Of a DNA stretch of 64,000 nucleotides, positions 26,291 to 35,472 are shown one piece after another. The stretch is from NCBI RefSeq assembly GCF_900129545.1, contig NZ_FQWB01000001.1, forward strand, positions 744,001-808,000, in the 5' to 3' direction. The stretch comes from Flavobacterium fluvii. Lineage in GTDB: Bacteria > Bacteroidota > Bacteroidia > Flavobacteriales > Flavobacteriaceae. The notes under the pieces were generated by a model. That model was not told the DNA's origin, ran no database searches, and saw nothing but the letters and a program-made list of their open reading frames with translations. Position 1 is the first letter of the stretch, and every line of letters starts with the position of its first letter. The translations under genes and the position numbers were made by a program.

Positions 26291-27822
26291 TAGGCTTTAT
26301 TCACTCTTTTGATTTCATATAAATCGGTTCTACGGTCTTTCAGGATTCGGGCACTTCCGTGCTCGTGCAGTTCTTTCAATAAATCCAAATCGACATCCAC
26401 AATCAAGGTCATTTCGGTATTGGGCGTCGTTTCGGCTTTTATTCCGGTACTTGGAAAGGCAAAATCAGATGGCGTGAACACGGCAGTTTGCGCATATTGG
26501 ATGTCCATATTGTTTACTTTTGGAAGATTTCCAACGCATCCGGCAATGGCCACATAGCATTCATTTTCGATGGCGCGGGCTTGCGAGCAGTGTCTTACCC
26601 TGGTGTAACCGCTTTGGGTATCGGTCAAAAACGGCACAAATAAAATGTTCATTTCCTCGTCGGCCAGTAGTCTGGAGAGTTCCGGGAATTCAATGTCATA
26701 GCAAATCATAATGCCAATTTTCCCACAATCGGTATCGAAAGTTTTAATTTGCGAACCGCCTTTCATTCCCCAATGCAGGACTTCGTTCGGGGTAATGTGA
26801 ATTTTATAATACATTTCAGAAGTTCCGTCTCTTTTGCAGAGAAAACCAACATTGTACAAAGTGCCATTCTCCAAATAAGGCATGCTTCCCGAAATGATGT
26901 TGATATTGTATGAAATGGCGAATTCTTGAAATTTTTTGCGAATTGGGTCGGCATATTTCGCCAATTCCCTGATGGCGTCCGGTTCCGATAAATGATTGTA
27001 ATCCGCCATCAATGGGGCAATGAACAACTCGGGGAAAACGGCAAAGTCACTTTTGTAACCAGAAACGGCATCAATAAAAAATTCGGCTTGTTCGAACAAA
27101 GCATCCAAATTTGCCAACGGACGCATTTGCCATTGGATTAATCCGAGCCTGATTACACTTTTTTGGGTGTTGATTAATTGTGGACTTTCGTCATAATAAA
27201 TATTGTTCCATTCCAATAAAACGGCAAATTCTTTGGAATCGGCATCTCCTTCAAGATAGTTTTTCATGATTCTCATCACGTGAAAATCATTGCTCAACTG
27301 AAAAGAAAGCACAGGATCGTGCAATTCTTTTCGCTTTACTTTGTCGATATATTTTTTTGGGCTTAGTTCATTGGCGTGTTTGCTGTAATTTGGAATTCTT
27401 CCGGCAAAAACGATGGCTTTTAAATTTAGTTTTTCGCACAATTCTTTCCGGGCATCATACAATCTTCTTCCAAGCCGCAATCCTCTATAATCAGGGTTGA
27501 TAAAGACATCGATTCCGTATAGAATTTCGCCTGCTGGATTGTGTGTCGAGAAAGTATAGTTTCCCGTTATTTTGGCATAATTGGGATTCTTGTCAACTAA
27601 AACTTCGTCAAGAATTAAGGATAAGGCGGCACCAACCACTTTTCCATCGGCCAATATTACTAATTGCCCATCAGGAAATAGTCCCAGTAATTTTTCGATA
27701 TCTGACTCTCTCCAATAGGAATCCTCAATTTCGGGATAGGCCTTTTTCATTGATTTTTTCAGCTCTTTGTAGTCTTCAATTTGCAGATTTCGTAATTCTA
27801 CTTTCTTTATCTTGGTTTGCAT
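26290..27822 (-). CDS. Bifunctional GNAT acetyltransferase / carbon-nitrogen hydrolase (nitrilase superfamily)
   Basis: A 510-residue fusion. Residues 1 to about 200 are a GNAT domain with the acetyl-CoA loop region PDYRGLRLGRRLYDARKELCE. Residues about 224-510 are a nitrilase-superfamily amidase with the Glu265 (VFPELF), Lys340 (YYKIH), Cys374 (MICYDIEFPE) triad. The hydrolase part resembles amidases of the NitX type. The fusion is widespread in bacteria but its substrate is unknown; a coupled deamidation and acylation is plausible. A DinB-type gene follows with a 1-bp overlap. Confidence 0.93.
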   Translation of the reverse strand: MQTKIKKVELRNLQIEDYKELKKSMKKAYPEIEDSYWRESDIEKLLGLFPDGQLVILADGKVVGAALSLILDEVLVDKNPNYAKITGNYTFSTHNPAGEILYGIDVFINPDYRGLRLGRRLYDARKELCEKLNLKAIVFAGRIPNYSKHANELSPKKYIDKVKRKELHDPVLSFQLSNDFHVMRIMKNYLEGDADSKEFAVLLEWNNIYYDESPQLINTQKSVIRLGLIQWQMRPLANLDALFEQAEFFIDAVSGYKSDFAVFPELFIAPLMADYNHLSEPDAIRELAKYADPIRKKFQEFAISYNINIISGSMPYLENGTLYNVGFLCKRDGTSEMYYKIHITPNEVLHWGMKGGSQIKTFDTDCGKIGIMICYDIEFPELSRLLADEEMNILFVPFLTDTQSGYTRVRHCSQARAIENECYVAIAGCVGNLPKVNNMDIQYAQTAVFTPSDFAFPSTGIKAETTPNTEMTLIVDVDLDLLKELHEHGSARILKDRRTDLYEIKRVNKA

Positions 27823-28009
27823 AAGTTTTTGATATTCAACAAATATAACGAATAAATTTCCATTTACAAACGGTTACAAATAGTTACAACCGAAAGTAAG
27901 CAGTTATCAACCGAATAATTTTTGAAAGCTGTCGCATCTTTGCCCTGTTGATTTGGACGAACAATTCAGCAAAAAATAATTATACACCAACAATTTAAAT
28001 TTACACGCC

Positions 28010-28342
28010 ATGAATGCAATGAAAAACACAGTACAGTTAATCGGTCACGTAGGACAAGAACCAGAAATCAAAAATCTTGATGGAGGGAAAAAAGTAGCCA
28101 ACATCACATTGGCCACCAACGAAGTTTATTACAAAGAAAACGGGGACAAAGTGGAACAAACTGAATGGCACAGACTTGCCGCTTGGGGAAAAACGGCCGA
28201 CATCATCGAAAAATATGTAACCAAAGGGCTCCAAATCGGTATCGAAGGAAAATTAACCCACAGAAGTTACGATGATAAAAACGGGGAAAAAAGATATATC
28301 ACGGAAGTGCTCGTGAATGAAGTCTTGCTTTTGGGTAAATAG
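28010..28342 (+). CDS. ssb: Single-stranded DNA-binding protein (short form)
   Basis: A 110-residue OB-fold SSB: NTVQLIGHVGQEPEI, ANITLATNE, TEWHRLAAWGKTADIIEKYVTKGLQIGIEGKL. It ends in VLLLGK right after the OB fold and lacks the flexible tail and acidic C-terminal tip (DDDIPF type) by which housekeeping SSB recruits partners. It may be an accessory paralogue. A second ATG three codons in (28019) is an alternative start. It stands alone, with a hairpin after the stop. Confidence 0.93.
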   Translation: MNAMKNTVQLIGHVGQEPEIKNLDGGKKVANITLATNEVYYKENGDKVEQTEWHRLAAWGKTADIIEKYVTKGLQIGIEGKLTHRSYDDKNGEKRYITEVLVNEVLLLGK

Positions 28343-28368
28343 TCTTTACAATTTGAATTTATATGAAA

Positions 28369-28391
28369 ATGCCCTCTCAATCGGAGGGCAT
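28369..28391 (+). terminator. Hairpin after ssb
   Basis: atgccctc (28369-28376) pairs perfectly with gagggcat (28384-28391) around a 7-nt loop. The following T-run is weak (tcgtatttc), so termination strength is uncertain. Confidence 0.6.
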
Positions 28392-28403
28392 TCGTATTTC
28401 GAA

Positions 28404-28586
28404 TTAGTAAACTATTTTAAATAAATCGTACATAGGACAACGCTCGCAGCGTTTCTTCTCGCTTTTTTTATATTTTTCGCAACAGCTAGACTTGCAGTTT
28501 TCAACTTTCTTGATTTTGTCAAGAATGTCTTTTTTCTTTTTCTTCTTTTTTTTATCTTTTTCTTTTTCCTTTTCTTTCTTGCTCAC
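28404..28586 (-). CDS. Small lysine-rich protein with cysteine cluster (60 aa)
   Basis: From GTG at 28586 the protein has an N-terminal run of about 20 residues that is almost all Lys with Glu/Asp, then DILDKIKKVENCKSSCCEKY and RCERCPMYDLF, five cysteines in a CxxxCC...CxxC layout that could bind a metal. A -7 box (TATCTTTG, minus strand, about 28618-28611) overlaps the possible upstream TTG start, so the GTG start is preferred. The Cys cluster and its YKKSEKKRCERCP segment look conserved rather than random. Function unknown. Confidence 0.65.
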   Translation of the reverse strand: MSKKEKEKEKDKKKKKKKKDILDKIKKVENCKSSCCEKYKKSEKKRCERCPMYDLFKIVY

Positions 28587-28667
28587 TTTGTAAAGAATTA
28601 AAAACCAATACAAAGATATATTATTTTTATCTATTCTAAATAAACTTTAACTTTTTTTGATAAAAAA

Positions 28668-28704
28668 AAGTGCCTTAAAGAATTTTAGTTTCTTTAAGGC
28701 ACTT
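28668..28704 (-). terminator. Ferritin gene terminator
   Basis: A perfect 14-bp stem (aagtgccttaaaga at 28668-28681, complement at 28691-28704) with a 9-nt loop. On the minus strand it is followed by a run of T (plus-strand A run 28662-28668), as expected for termination of the ferritin gene. Confidence 0.88.
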
Positions 28705-28727
28705 ACTTATTGCTGTTAGGATAACAA

Positions 28728-29243
28728 TTATTTTGGACTGGCAGCACTTGCAGCTACTGCAATTTGTTGAATGTCTCTGTCAAACAAGTACAAACCACCT
28801 TTGTCATCGCCAATCAAATTGATTTTGTCCAAAATGGTTTTGGCAGTGGCTTCTTCTTCAATTTGTTCGGCAACATACCATTGAAGAAAGTTGTGGGTGG
28901 CATAATCCTTTTCTTCGAAAGTGATGTGAACCAATTCATTGATTGAGTTTGAAACAAAAATTTCATGCTTGTATAGTTCTTCAAACATTCCTTTGAATGT
29001 TTCGTAAGTGGTTTTTGGTGCTTTCAAATCGGTGATTTGTGCATGGCCACCGCGCTCGTTCACGTATTTTATTAGCTTGAGCATGTGCATACGTTCTTCA
29101 TCTGATTGCGCATACATAAACTTGGCAATTCCTTCCAAGCCACTAACTTCAGACCAACACGCCATTGACAAATAAATTTGGGAAGACTCTGCCTCAATAC
29201 GTATTTGTTTGTTTAAAGCGATTTCTATATTTTTTGACAGCAT
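28728..29243 (-). CDS. ftnA: Non-haem ferritin
   Basis: A 171-residue ferritin subunit. Ferroxidase-site residues appear in the four-helix bundle: IRIEAESSQIYLSMA (Glu ligands), SDEERMHMLKLIKYV (EExxH) and EQIEEEATAKTI. Twenty-four subunits store iron as ferric mineral in the cytoplasm. It sits alone between two terminators. It complements the Feo and Nramp uptake genes elsewhere in the window. Confidence 0.95.
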   Translation of the reverse strand: MLSKNIEIALNKQIRIEAESSQIYLSMACWSEVSGLEGIAKFMYAQSDEERMHMLKLIKYVNERGGHAQITDLKAPKTTYETFKGMFEELYKHEIFVSNSINELVHITFEEKDYATHNFLQWYVAEQIEEEATAKTILDKINLIGDDKGGLYLFDRDIQQIAVAASAASPK

Positions 29244-29349
29244 AATTGTAAGTTTTTAGTAAAGTTAAAAAAAAATATTTAGAACCGATTCAGGCTTTAG
29301 GAAAAGTTTTTTCTTGTCGTGAACTTTTCAAGACGACATTGAAATAAAA

Positions 29350-29379
29350 AAGCCCTAAAAGAAATTTCCTTTAGGGCTT
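29350..29379 (-). terminator. Terminator of the OmpA-family gene
   Basis: aagccctaaa (29350-29359) pairs with tttagggctt (29370-29379). The plus-strand A run before it becomes a T run on the minus strand, so it terminates the 29403-30602 gene. Confidence 0.85.
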
Positions 29380-29402
29380 ATATGTGCTAAAAAAAGATTA
29401 GC

Positions 29403-30602
29403 TTATTTTATTTTAAAAGTAACTTTTCTAACTAGACTTCTAGCAGCATCAGAATCTTTGCTTACTGAAGTATCTTCTCCAGCTCCAACTATTGTCAATC
29501 TTGATGCATCAATATTAGCTTTAACTAAAGTTTCTTTTACATTATTAGCTCTTGCATTTGATAATGTATTGTTGTAAGAAGTACTTCCAATTTCATCAGC
29601 ATATCCTGTAATTTCAACATTAGCAGAAGGATTGTTTCTAAGGTAAGTTAAGATAAAATCAATATTCCCAGTAGAATCTCCAGTAGGTGTAGATTTGTTA
29701 AAGTCATAATAAACTCCAACATATCCACCATTAATTAATGTTTTAAGGTCTGATTCTGTCTTAACAACAGTACCTTGAGCATCTTTTACTACAATAGTTT
29801 TCCCTTTTGTATTAACCACCGCACCAGGAGCAGAGTTAGGCTCTTCGTCTTTAAAGTCAGCTACACCATCATTATCGGTATCTTGAGTTAATTTAGCTTC
29901 TAAAGCAGCCAATTTGTTTTCCAACTCATCTGTTACATTGATAACAACCCAGTCAGCATGTTTTGTGTTTTTACCTAAGTAATAAGTTAAACCTGCAGTA
30001 CCTGTGAAAAGAAATCCTTGAAGTCCACTAGTTCCATTGAAATTACTTCCGTCAAAATTAAGGTCTTGTTTTGCAGTAACAATGGTAGTGAAATCTCCTG
30101 TTAAAGCAAATCTGTCACTTAATCTAATTTGACCAGTTACACCTCCAATAAAATTACCGATTTTGTCTTTGCCAGCAGAATTTTGGTCTTCAAGTTGAGC
30201 AACACCAACACCAGCATGAAATAACAAACCAATTGTATTTGTCCAATCTTCAAAATTTAAAACTCTACCTGCGTTTATTACTCCTTGTACCGCTACTCTG
30301 TAAAGTTTAGTGTCAAAATCAACCGATCCAGTTTCTTCTTGAAAAGAGTTATAACCAAAATCAGCTTTCAAACCGAATTTGTTGTTGAACATGTATCTAG
30401 CACCAAGATTAACCACATAAGGACTAACTATTTCAGTGTAAGCACCCGCGCCCATTGGTCTTTGCGGTTTGTTAAATCCACCGTCTAATTCAACAGACCA
30501 TTGATTAAAGTCGGTGTTGTTTTCTTTTTTTTCAGTTTCAGTTTGAGCGCTTAAGCTTGAGAATGAAGCGGCAAAAACTAATGTCAGTATAAGTTTTTTC
30601 AT
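29403..30602 (-). CDS. OmpA family outer-membrane protein
   Basis: A 399-residue porin-like protein: signal peptide (1-19, ending SLSAQ), an eight-stranded beta-barrel (about 30-215), a calcium-binding thrombospondin type 3-like segment DTDNDGVADFKDEEPNS, and a C-terminal OmpA domain (about 285-399) with NVEITGYADEIGSTSYNNTLSNARANNVKETLV that binds peptidoglycan. It is a structural outer-membrane protein. Codon use is unusually biased and A/T-ending, as in highly expressed genes. A candidate -7 box TAAATTTG lies at 30636-30629 (minus). Confidence 0.93.
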   Translation of the reverse strand: MKKLILTLVFAASFSSLSAQTETEKKENNTDFNQWSVELDGGFNKPQRPMGAGAYTEIVSPYVVNLGARYMFNNKFGLKADFGYNSFQEETGSVDFDTKLYRVAVQGVINAGRVLNFEDWTNTIGLLFHAGVGVAQLEDQNSAGKDKIGNFIGGVTGQIRLSDRFALTGDFTTIVTAKQDLNFDGSNFNGTSGLQGFLFTGTAGLTYYLGKNTKHADWVVINVTDELENKLAALEAKLTQDTDNDGVADFKDEEPNSAPGAVVNTKGKTIVVKDAQGTVVKTESDLKTLINGGYVGVYYDFNKSTPTGDSTGNIDFILTYLRNNPSANVEITGYADEIGSTSYNNTLSNARANNVKETLVKANIDASRLTIVGAGEDTSVSKDSDAARSLVRKVTFKIK

Positions 30603-30628
30603 AATTTTTTTGTTTTAAGATTCAGAGA

Positions 30629-30636
30629 CAAATTTA
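30629..30636 (-). promoter_or_regulatory. Candidate -7 box of the OmpA-family gene
   Basis: TAAATTTG on the minus strand, 27 bp before the start codon, fits TAnnTTTG. No matching -33 element was seen. Confidence 0.4.
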
Positions 30637-30890
30637 CAACATATAGTTTAATAAGAAATTTAATCAGTAAATTATATAATAATTTGTAATTATTTTGTAA
30701 AAATGCGGGCTTTGAGAGGTTTTTATTGATAATTTAGTTTTTTTAAAATATAAAAAGTTTTGATTTCATAAATTTATCCCAAAAAATTTTTATTCCAAAA
30801 TGGTCAAAATAATAATTTTGGGAATAATTTTCTTAATAAAAAATAAAAAGAAGCTTCAGCCGTCTAAAAATCAGTCAATTTCCTGTGAAT

Positions 30891-31060
30891 TCAGCCTTTT
30901 CAAGACGTTCGTAATCTTTCGAAAGTGTAAAAGTTTTTGTGTTCTATTTTATGGTTAAATTTTTGTTTTGCCAAGTATTGTGAAATAGAATATCGGTAGC
31001 AAAACCGACAATAACCAAAACAGGTAATACATCCGATTTTAAGGAATCGTAATATTCGAA
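30891..31060 (-). pseudogene. Decayed 3' fragment of a HAD hydrolase (paralogue of 32658-33344)
   Basis: The DNA at about 30895-31049 aligns colinearly with the 3' end of the HAD gene at about 32667-32822, roughly three quarters identical by eye. In frame it reads YYDSLKSDVLPVLVIVGFA against IGNSLKSDVLPVLAIGGYA, then LFHNTWQNKNL against PFHTTWEHEKI, and reaches a TAG where the intact protein continues. After that stop, NTKTFTLSKDYERLEK still mirrors HKNFWTFEKITDVLKK. No start or catalytic aspartate remains. It begins within 10 bp of the stop of the 477-residue gene. The remaining part of the 464-bp gap (30640-30890) is AT-rich with nothing recognisable. Confidence 0.85.
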
Positions 31061-31066
31061 ATAAAT

Positions 31067-32500
31067 TTAATTTCCATTTGGGGAAGATTTAGAAAAGAAT
31101 ATGGATTTGGGTATCAAATACTGATTTTCCCAATTAAATCCATCAGTAAATTTACGCATGACGTATTGTTTTGCAGTATTGTCGTAATAGCCTAAAATAT
31201 AATAATCTTTATATTTTAATATGTTTTTTGATGTTACTTTTTTATTCAAACTTAAAAAATAGAGAATATTGTCAATGGCAAGAGGCTGTTCTTCTTGATG
31301 TAAGAACTCAAAATTAGAATCCAATATGCTTTCAAAATAAACACTTTCGGACTGATAGATTGGCGCAAAATCTTCTTCAAAAAGTGTATAATCCAAATAG
31401 GATAAATCAACTGTTTTAGGGGTTCCTCCTACGGTAATAAAAGTGTTTTGTTTGTTTTTAAAAACTGATAAACCTATGTCTAAAAGATACAGATGTTTAA
31501 GAAATTTTTTTGTTTTTTTTAATTCTGTTGGTTTTCTGTTGTCTTTTTGAATTACTAATGGGGAGTTTTTAAAATGTATCGTGTCATTTTTGGAAACTTT
31601 AATGCTTTTTATGGTTTGGCTGGAATTGTAATCTTTTATATCGAGTAAAAGTTCGGATTCACTGGCGGTAATTTGGTAAAGTTTGTCTTCTTGATAAAAA
31701 GAATTAGTTATTTTTTTTGGATCTTGAATACTCGATTGTGTGAAGTTTTTTTCGGTTAAATCATGACTTTCCAAGTTAATGTCAAATACTTGGGTCTTTT
31801 TGGGATTATGGTCCAATGTCAAGATAATATGGTCTTTCAGCATATATACTTTGCTTTTTTTGGTGCTTTTGAACAAAGGATTATATTCGTCTATTTCAAT
31901 TTTTTCAATTGGATTCCTCCCAATAATTTGATTAAATGTTACGAATTGAGTGTTTTCATCTTGGAAATTAAAAGAAGAAAAGTCAATTATTTTTTGTTCT
32001 ACCTTTTCATCTCTAAAAGTATAGACAATTAATGCCTGTTTAAATCTGTCTTTAGCAAGAATGTGAAATAAATTATTATTCTGAAATTGTGTTACCACAT
32101 ACTGGCTCGCGAAAGGAAATGTAAAATTTAAAATTTTATGAGTTTTGCTTTCCAAATAATATTTGATGACTAAAATGTTTTTAAATCCTTCCGAGGACCA
32201 ATAGAGAGTTGGGTTTCCATCTTCACTAAAGCTGTACCCAATTAATGATTTATAGGCTAAAGTTTTCAGTGGACCAGTATATTGGTTGGTCAGAAATAGA
32301 GCACTGTTGTATTTTAAAATGGTAATATTATTGTCGTCTGTCGCAAAGACAAACACATCATGCGTTCGCACATTCTCGACACTTAGTGATTGAATGTTTT
32401 CTTTCGAATTTTTTAAATCCAAAGGAAAAGAAGTCAATATTGTTTGACTGAACAATGTTGATTTGCAGGTTAGAAGCAAAAATAGAAGTAATTTTTTCAC
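31067..32500 (-). CDS. Hypothetical secreted protein (477 aa)
   Basis: A signal peptide (about 1-19, ending TLFSQ) precedes a beta-rich chain with repeated strand patterns of about 45-60 residues (VFVFATDDNNITILKYN, NPTLYWSSEGFKNILVIKYY, KLYQITASESELLLDIKDYN), which suggests a propeller-like fold. No family or catalytic motif was recognised and no T9SS sorting tail is present. It is more AT-rich than nearby housekeeping genes. It lies exactly between an intact HAD gene and a decayed copy of that gene's 3' end, so it may have arrived by the same rearrangement. Confidence 0.7.
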   Translation of the reverse strand: MKKLLLFLLLTCKSTLFSQTILTSFPLDLKNSKENIQSLSVENVRTHDVFVFATDDNNITILKYNSALFLTNQYTGPLKTLAYKSLIGYSFSEDGNPTLYWSSEGFKNILVIKYYLESKTHKILNFTFPFASQYVVTQFQNNNLFHILAKDRFKQALIVYTFRDEKVEQKIIDFSSFNFQDENTQFVTFNQIIGRNPIEKIEIDEYNPLFKSTKKSKVYMLKDHIILTLDHNPKKTQVFDINLESHDLTEKNFTQSSIQDPKKITNSFYQEDKLYQITASESELLLDIKDYNSSQTIKSIKVSKNDTIHFKNSPLVIQKDNRKPTELKKTKKFLKHLYLLDIGLSVFKNKQNTFITVGGTPKTVDLSYLDYTLFEEDFAPIYQSESVYFESILDSNFEFLHQEEQPLAIDNILYFLSLNKKVTSKNILKYKDYYILGYYDNTAKQYVMRKFTDGFNWENQYLIPKSIFFSKSSPNGN

Positions 32501-32657
32501 ACTTTTTTACTAGCCAAAACCTTGCCAATTTTTTAATGTGTTTTCTGTAATTAAATTTTTGAGGAAACAATTAAAAAGAGTGTATTCAAACTTTTTGCAA
32601 TTTAATACGTTTTGATTCAATGAGTTTCAAAGATTGCCCAAAAAAACGTTTTCATTG

Positions 32658-33344
32658 TTAGGTTAATTTTTTCAAGACATCTGTAATTTTTTCGAAAGTC
32701 CAAAAGTTCTTGTGTTCCACTTTATGGTTAATTTTTTCGTGTTCCCAAGTAGTGTGAAAAGGAATGTGAACAGCATAACCACCAATGGCCAAAACCGGCA
32801 AGACATCCGATTTTAAGGAATTGCCAATCATGAAAAATTCTTCGGGTTGTATTTCTAAACGTTTTAACAAATCGGTATAATCTACTTCTTGTTTGTCCGA
32901 CATTACCTCGATATGGTGAAAATAATGTCCCAAGCCCGAATTGTGTAATTTTCGGCGTTGGTCTAGCAGGTCTCCTTTGGTGGCGACAACCAATTTGTAT
33001 TTTCCGTTTAAAGCTTGCAAGGTTTCTTCAACACCGTCCAATAATTCAATTGGTTTTTCCAATAATTCTTTTCCGTATTCGATGATTTTTTCAATGACTT
33101 CAACAGGAATGGTGTTGTTCGAAATTTTCATAGCCGCTTCAATCATCGAAAGAATGTAAGCTTTGATTCCATAACCGTAGATTTTCAAGTTATCGATTTC
33201 AACCCTAAAAAGTTCTTGCGAAATACCCTGATGCGACAAATAATCCTCCATCAAAGCACAGAATTTTTGTTCCGTTTCCTGAAAATAAGGTTCGTTTACA
33301 AATAAGGTGTCGTCAGCGTCGAAGGCAATTACTTTTAGGTTCAT
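32658..33344 (-). CDS. HAD family hydrolase
   Basis: A 228-residue haloacid-dehalogenase-type phosphatase. Motif I is FDADDTLF with nucleophile Asp9 and Asp11, motif II is VVATKGD, motif III is the lysine near SDKQEVDY, and motif IV is MIGNSLKSDVLPVLAIGG. The helical cap lies at about 18-95, as in YjjG/phosphoglycolate phosphatase-like (subfamily IA) enzymes. Substrate unknown, probably a nucleotide or sugar phosphate. A decayed copy of its 3' end lies 1.6 kb downstream. Confidence 0.9.
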   Translation of the reverse strand: MNLKVIAFDADDTLFVNEPYFQETEQKFCALMEDYLSHQGISQELFRVEIDNLKIYGYGIKAYILSMIEAAMKISNNTIPVEVIEKIIEYGKELLEKPIELLDGVEETLQALNGKYKLVVATKGDLLDQRRKLHNSGLGHYFHHIEVMSDKQEVDYTDLLKRLEIQPEEFFMIGNSLKSDVLPVLAIGGYAVHIPFHTTWEHEKINHKVEHKNFWTFEKITDVLKKLT

Positions 33345-33358
33345 TTTTATTTATTTTG

Positions 33359-33401
33359 CCGCTGATTCACAGATTAATAAAAATAATCAGCGAATCAGCG
33401 G
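33359..33401. repeat. Inverted repeat between metG and the HAD gene
   Basis: ccgctgattc (33359-33368) pairs with gaatcagcgg (33392-33401) over an AT-rich loop that itself contains gatta/taatc. Flanking A/T runs allow it to act as a transcription terminator for metG. Confidence 0.6.
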
Positions 33402-33411
33402 TTAATTTTTT

Positions 33412-35472
33412 TTAATTTATCGTCTCTCCATTCGCAACACCATCCGCATCCGGATTTACAAAAACCAGTTTTCCTTCGGCATTATTGGTCATCAAAATCA
33501 TTCCCTGGCTTTCCACGCCACGAAGGTTTCTTGGCGCCAAATTCACGAGAACGGTTACGCGTTTTCCAATGATGTCTTCGGGTTTGAAACTCTCTGCAAT
33601 TCCTGAAACAATAGTACGAATATCAATTCCGGTGTCTACTTTCAAAATCAAGAGTTTATTGGCTTTCGGCATTTTTTCTGCTTCCAGAATTGTTCCTGTG
33701 CGCAAATCCATTTTTGCAAAATCCTCAAACTGAATCAAATCTTTTTGAGGTTCAGCTACTTTGTTTTCGGCATTATTAGCAGTTTTGGTCGCTTCCAGCT
33801 TGTCTATTTGTTTTTGAATTTCTTCATCTTCAATTTTGGCAAACAATAATTCTGCTTCGCCAATCGTATGTCCGGCAGGAATCAAATCGGAATCATCAGC
33901 AACTGTTTTCCAATCAATTGGGTTTTCCAGTTTAAGAATTCTAGATAATTTTGCAGCCGTGAAAGGCAAGAAAGGTTCGCAAAGTGAACTCAAAGCCGCA
34001 GCAATCTGCAATGCCACATACATTTGGGTTTGCACACGAGCTGGATCGGTTTTTACCATTTTCCAAGGCTCTTCGTCGGCAAGATATTTATTCCCTAATC
34101 GGGCAACATTCATCAATTCGCCCAAAGCTTCACGGAATCTGTAGCGTTCTATCGAACTCGAAATAACAGCAGGATATGCTTTTAATTCGGTCAAAGTTTG
34201 TTCGTCCACTTCTGAAAGTTCGTTTGGAGTCGGAACAATTCCTTCGTAATATTTATTGGTCAACACCACCACACGATTGATGAAATTTCCAAAAATCGCC
34301 ACCAATTCGTTGTTGTTTCTTGCCTGAAAATCTTTCCAGGTAAAATCGTTGTCCTTGGTTTCCGGAGCATTCGATGTCAAAGCATAACGTAAAACATCCT
34401 GTTGGTTCGGAAATTCTTCCAAATATTCGTGTAACCAAACCGCCCAGTTTTTAGAAGTCGAAAGTTTATTTCCTTCCAAATTTAAAAACTCATTGGCAGG
34501 AACATTATCCGGCAAAATATAACTTCCTTCGGCTTTCAACATCGCAGGAAAAATGATGCAATGGAAAACAATATTGTCTTTGCCTATAAAGTGTACCAAT
34601 TTTGTTTCTTGATCTTTCCAATAAGGTTCCCAGTCTTTTCCTTCTCTTTGAGCCCATTCTTTGGTTGAAGAAATATAGCCAATTGGAGCATCAAACCAAA
34701 CATATAATTTCTTCCCTTCGGCACCTTCAACAGGAACGTCAATTCCCCAATCTAGGTCACGGGTTACGGCACGAGGTTCCAAGCCTCCATCAATCCAGGA
34801 TTTTACCTGTCCGTAAACGTTGGGTTTCCAGTCATTTTTATGTCCAACAAGAATCCATTCCTTCAAAAATTCTTCATAACGATCCAAAGGCAAAAACCAG
34901 TGTTTCGTCGATTTCAAAACAGGAGTTTCTCCCGTAATGGTAGATTTTGGATTGATCAAATCCGTGGCGTTCAAAGTCGAACCACACTTTTCGCATTGGT
35001 CGCCATACGCTTCTTCGTTTCCACATTTCGGGCAAGTTCCAACAACAAATCGGTCTGCCAAGAATTGATCTGCTTTGGCATCATACAATTGTTCGGTCAC
35101 TTCTTCGATAAAATCACCTTTGTCGTACAGTGCTTTAAAGAATTCCGAAGCCGTTTCGTGATGAATCTTGGCCGAAGTTCTGGAATAATTATCAAACGAA
35201 ATTCCAAAATCCGAGAATGATTTCCTGATAATTCCATCATATTTATCGATTACTTCCTGAGGTGTAACTCCTTCTTTTTTGGCTTTCATCGAAATCGCCA
35301 CGCCGTGTTCGTCGCTTCCACAAACAAACAAAACGTCTCTTCCCTGCAATCTTAAATATCTGGAATAAATATCCGAAGGCACGTAAACACCCGCCAAATG
35401 CCCAATATGAATAGGTCCGTTGGTATAAGGCAATGCCGCCGTAATGGTATATCTTTTAGGATTCTGTAACAT
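33412..35472 (-). CDS. metG: Methionyl-tRNA synthetase
   Basis: A 686-residue class I synthetase. The HIGH signature is at residues 22-25 ([10 protein letters not shown]); the zinc-knuckle has [18 protein letters not shown]; the KMSKS loop is KLSTSKNW. The anticodon-binding helical domain follows, and a C-terminal tRNA-binding EMAP/Trbp111-like domain (about 585-686, [24 protein letters not shown]) ends the protein, giving a dimeric long-form MetRS. It charges tRNA-Met in the cytoplasm. Length matches the long form. Confidence 0.97.
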   Translation of the reverse strand: MLQNPKRYTITAALPYTNGPIHIGHLAGVYVPSDIYSRYLRLQGRDVLFVCGSDEHGVAISMKAKKEGVTPQEVIDKYDGIIRKSFSDFGISFDNYSRTSAKIHHETASEFFKALYDKGDFIEEVTEQLYDAKADQFLADRFVVGTCPKCGNEEAYGDQCEKCGSTLNATDLINPKSTITGETPVLKSTKHWFLPLDRYEEFLKEWILVGHKNDWKPNVYGQVKSWIDGGLEPRAVTRDLDWGIDVPVEGAEGKKLYVWFDAPIGYISSTKEWAQREGKDWEPYWKDQETKLVHFIGKDNIVFHCIIFPAMLKAEGSYILPDNVPANEFLNLEGNKLSTSKNWAVWLHEYLEEFPNQQDVLRYALTSNAPETKDNDFTWKDFQARNNNELVAIFGNFINRVVVLTNKYYEGIVPTPNELSEVDEQTLTELKAYPAVISSSIERYRFREALGELMNVARLGNKYLADEEPWKMVKTDPARVQTQMYVALQIAAALSSLCEPFLPFTAAKLSRILKLENPIDWKTVADDSDLIPAGHTIGEAELLFAKIEDEEIQKQIDKLEATKTANNAENKVAEPQKDLIQFEDFAKMDLRTGTILEAEKMPKANKLLILKVDTGIDIRTIVSGIAESFKPEDIIGKRVTVLVNLAPRNLRGVESQGMILMTNNAEGKLVFVNPDADGVANGETIN

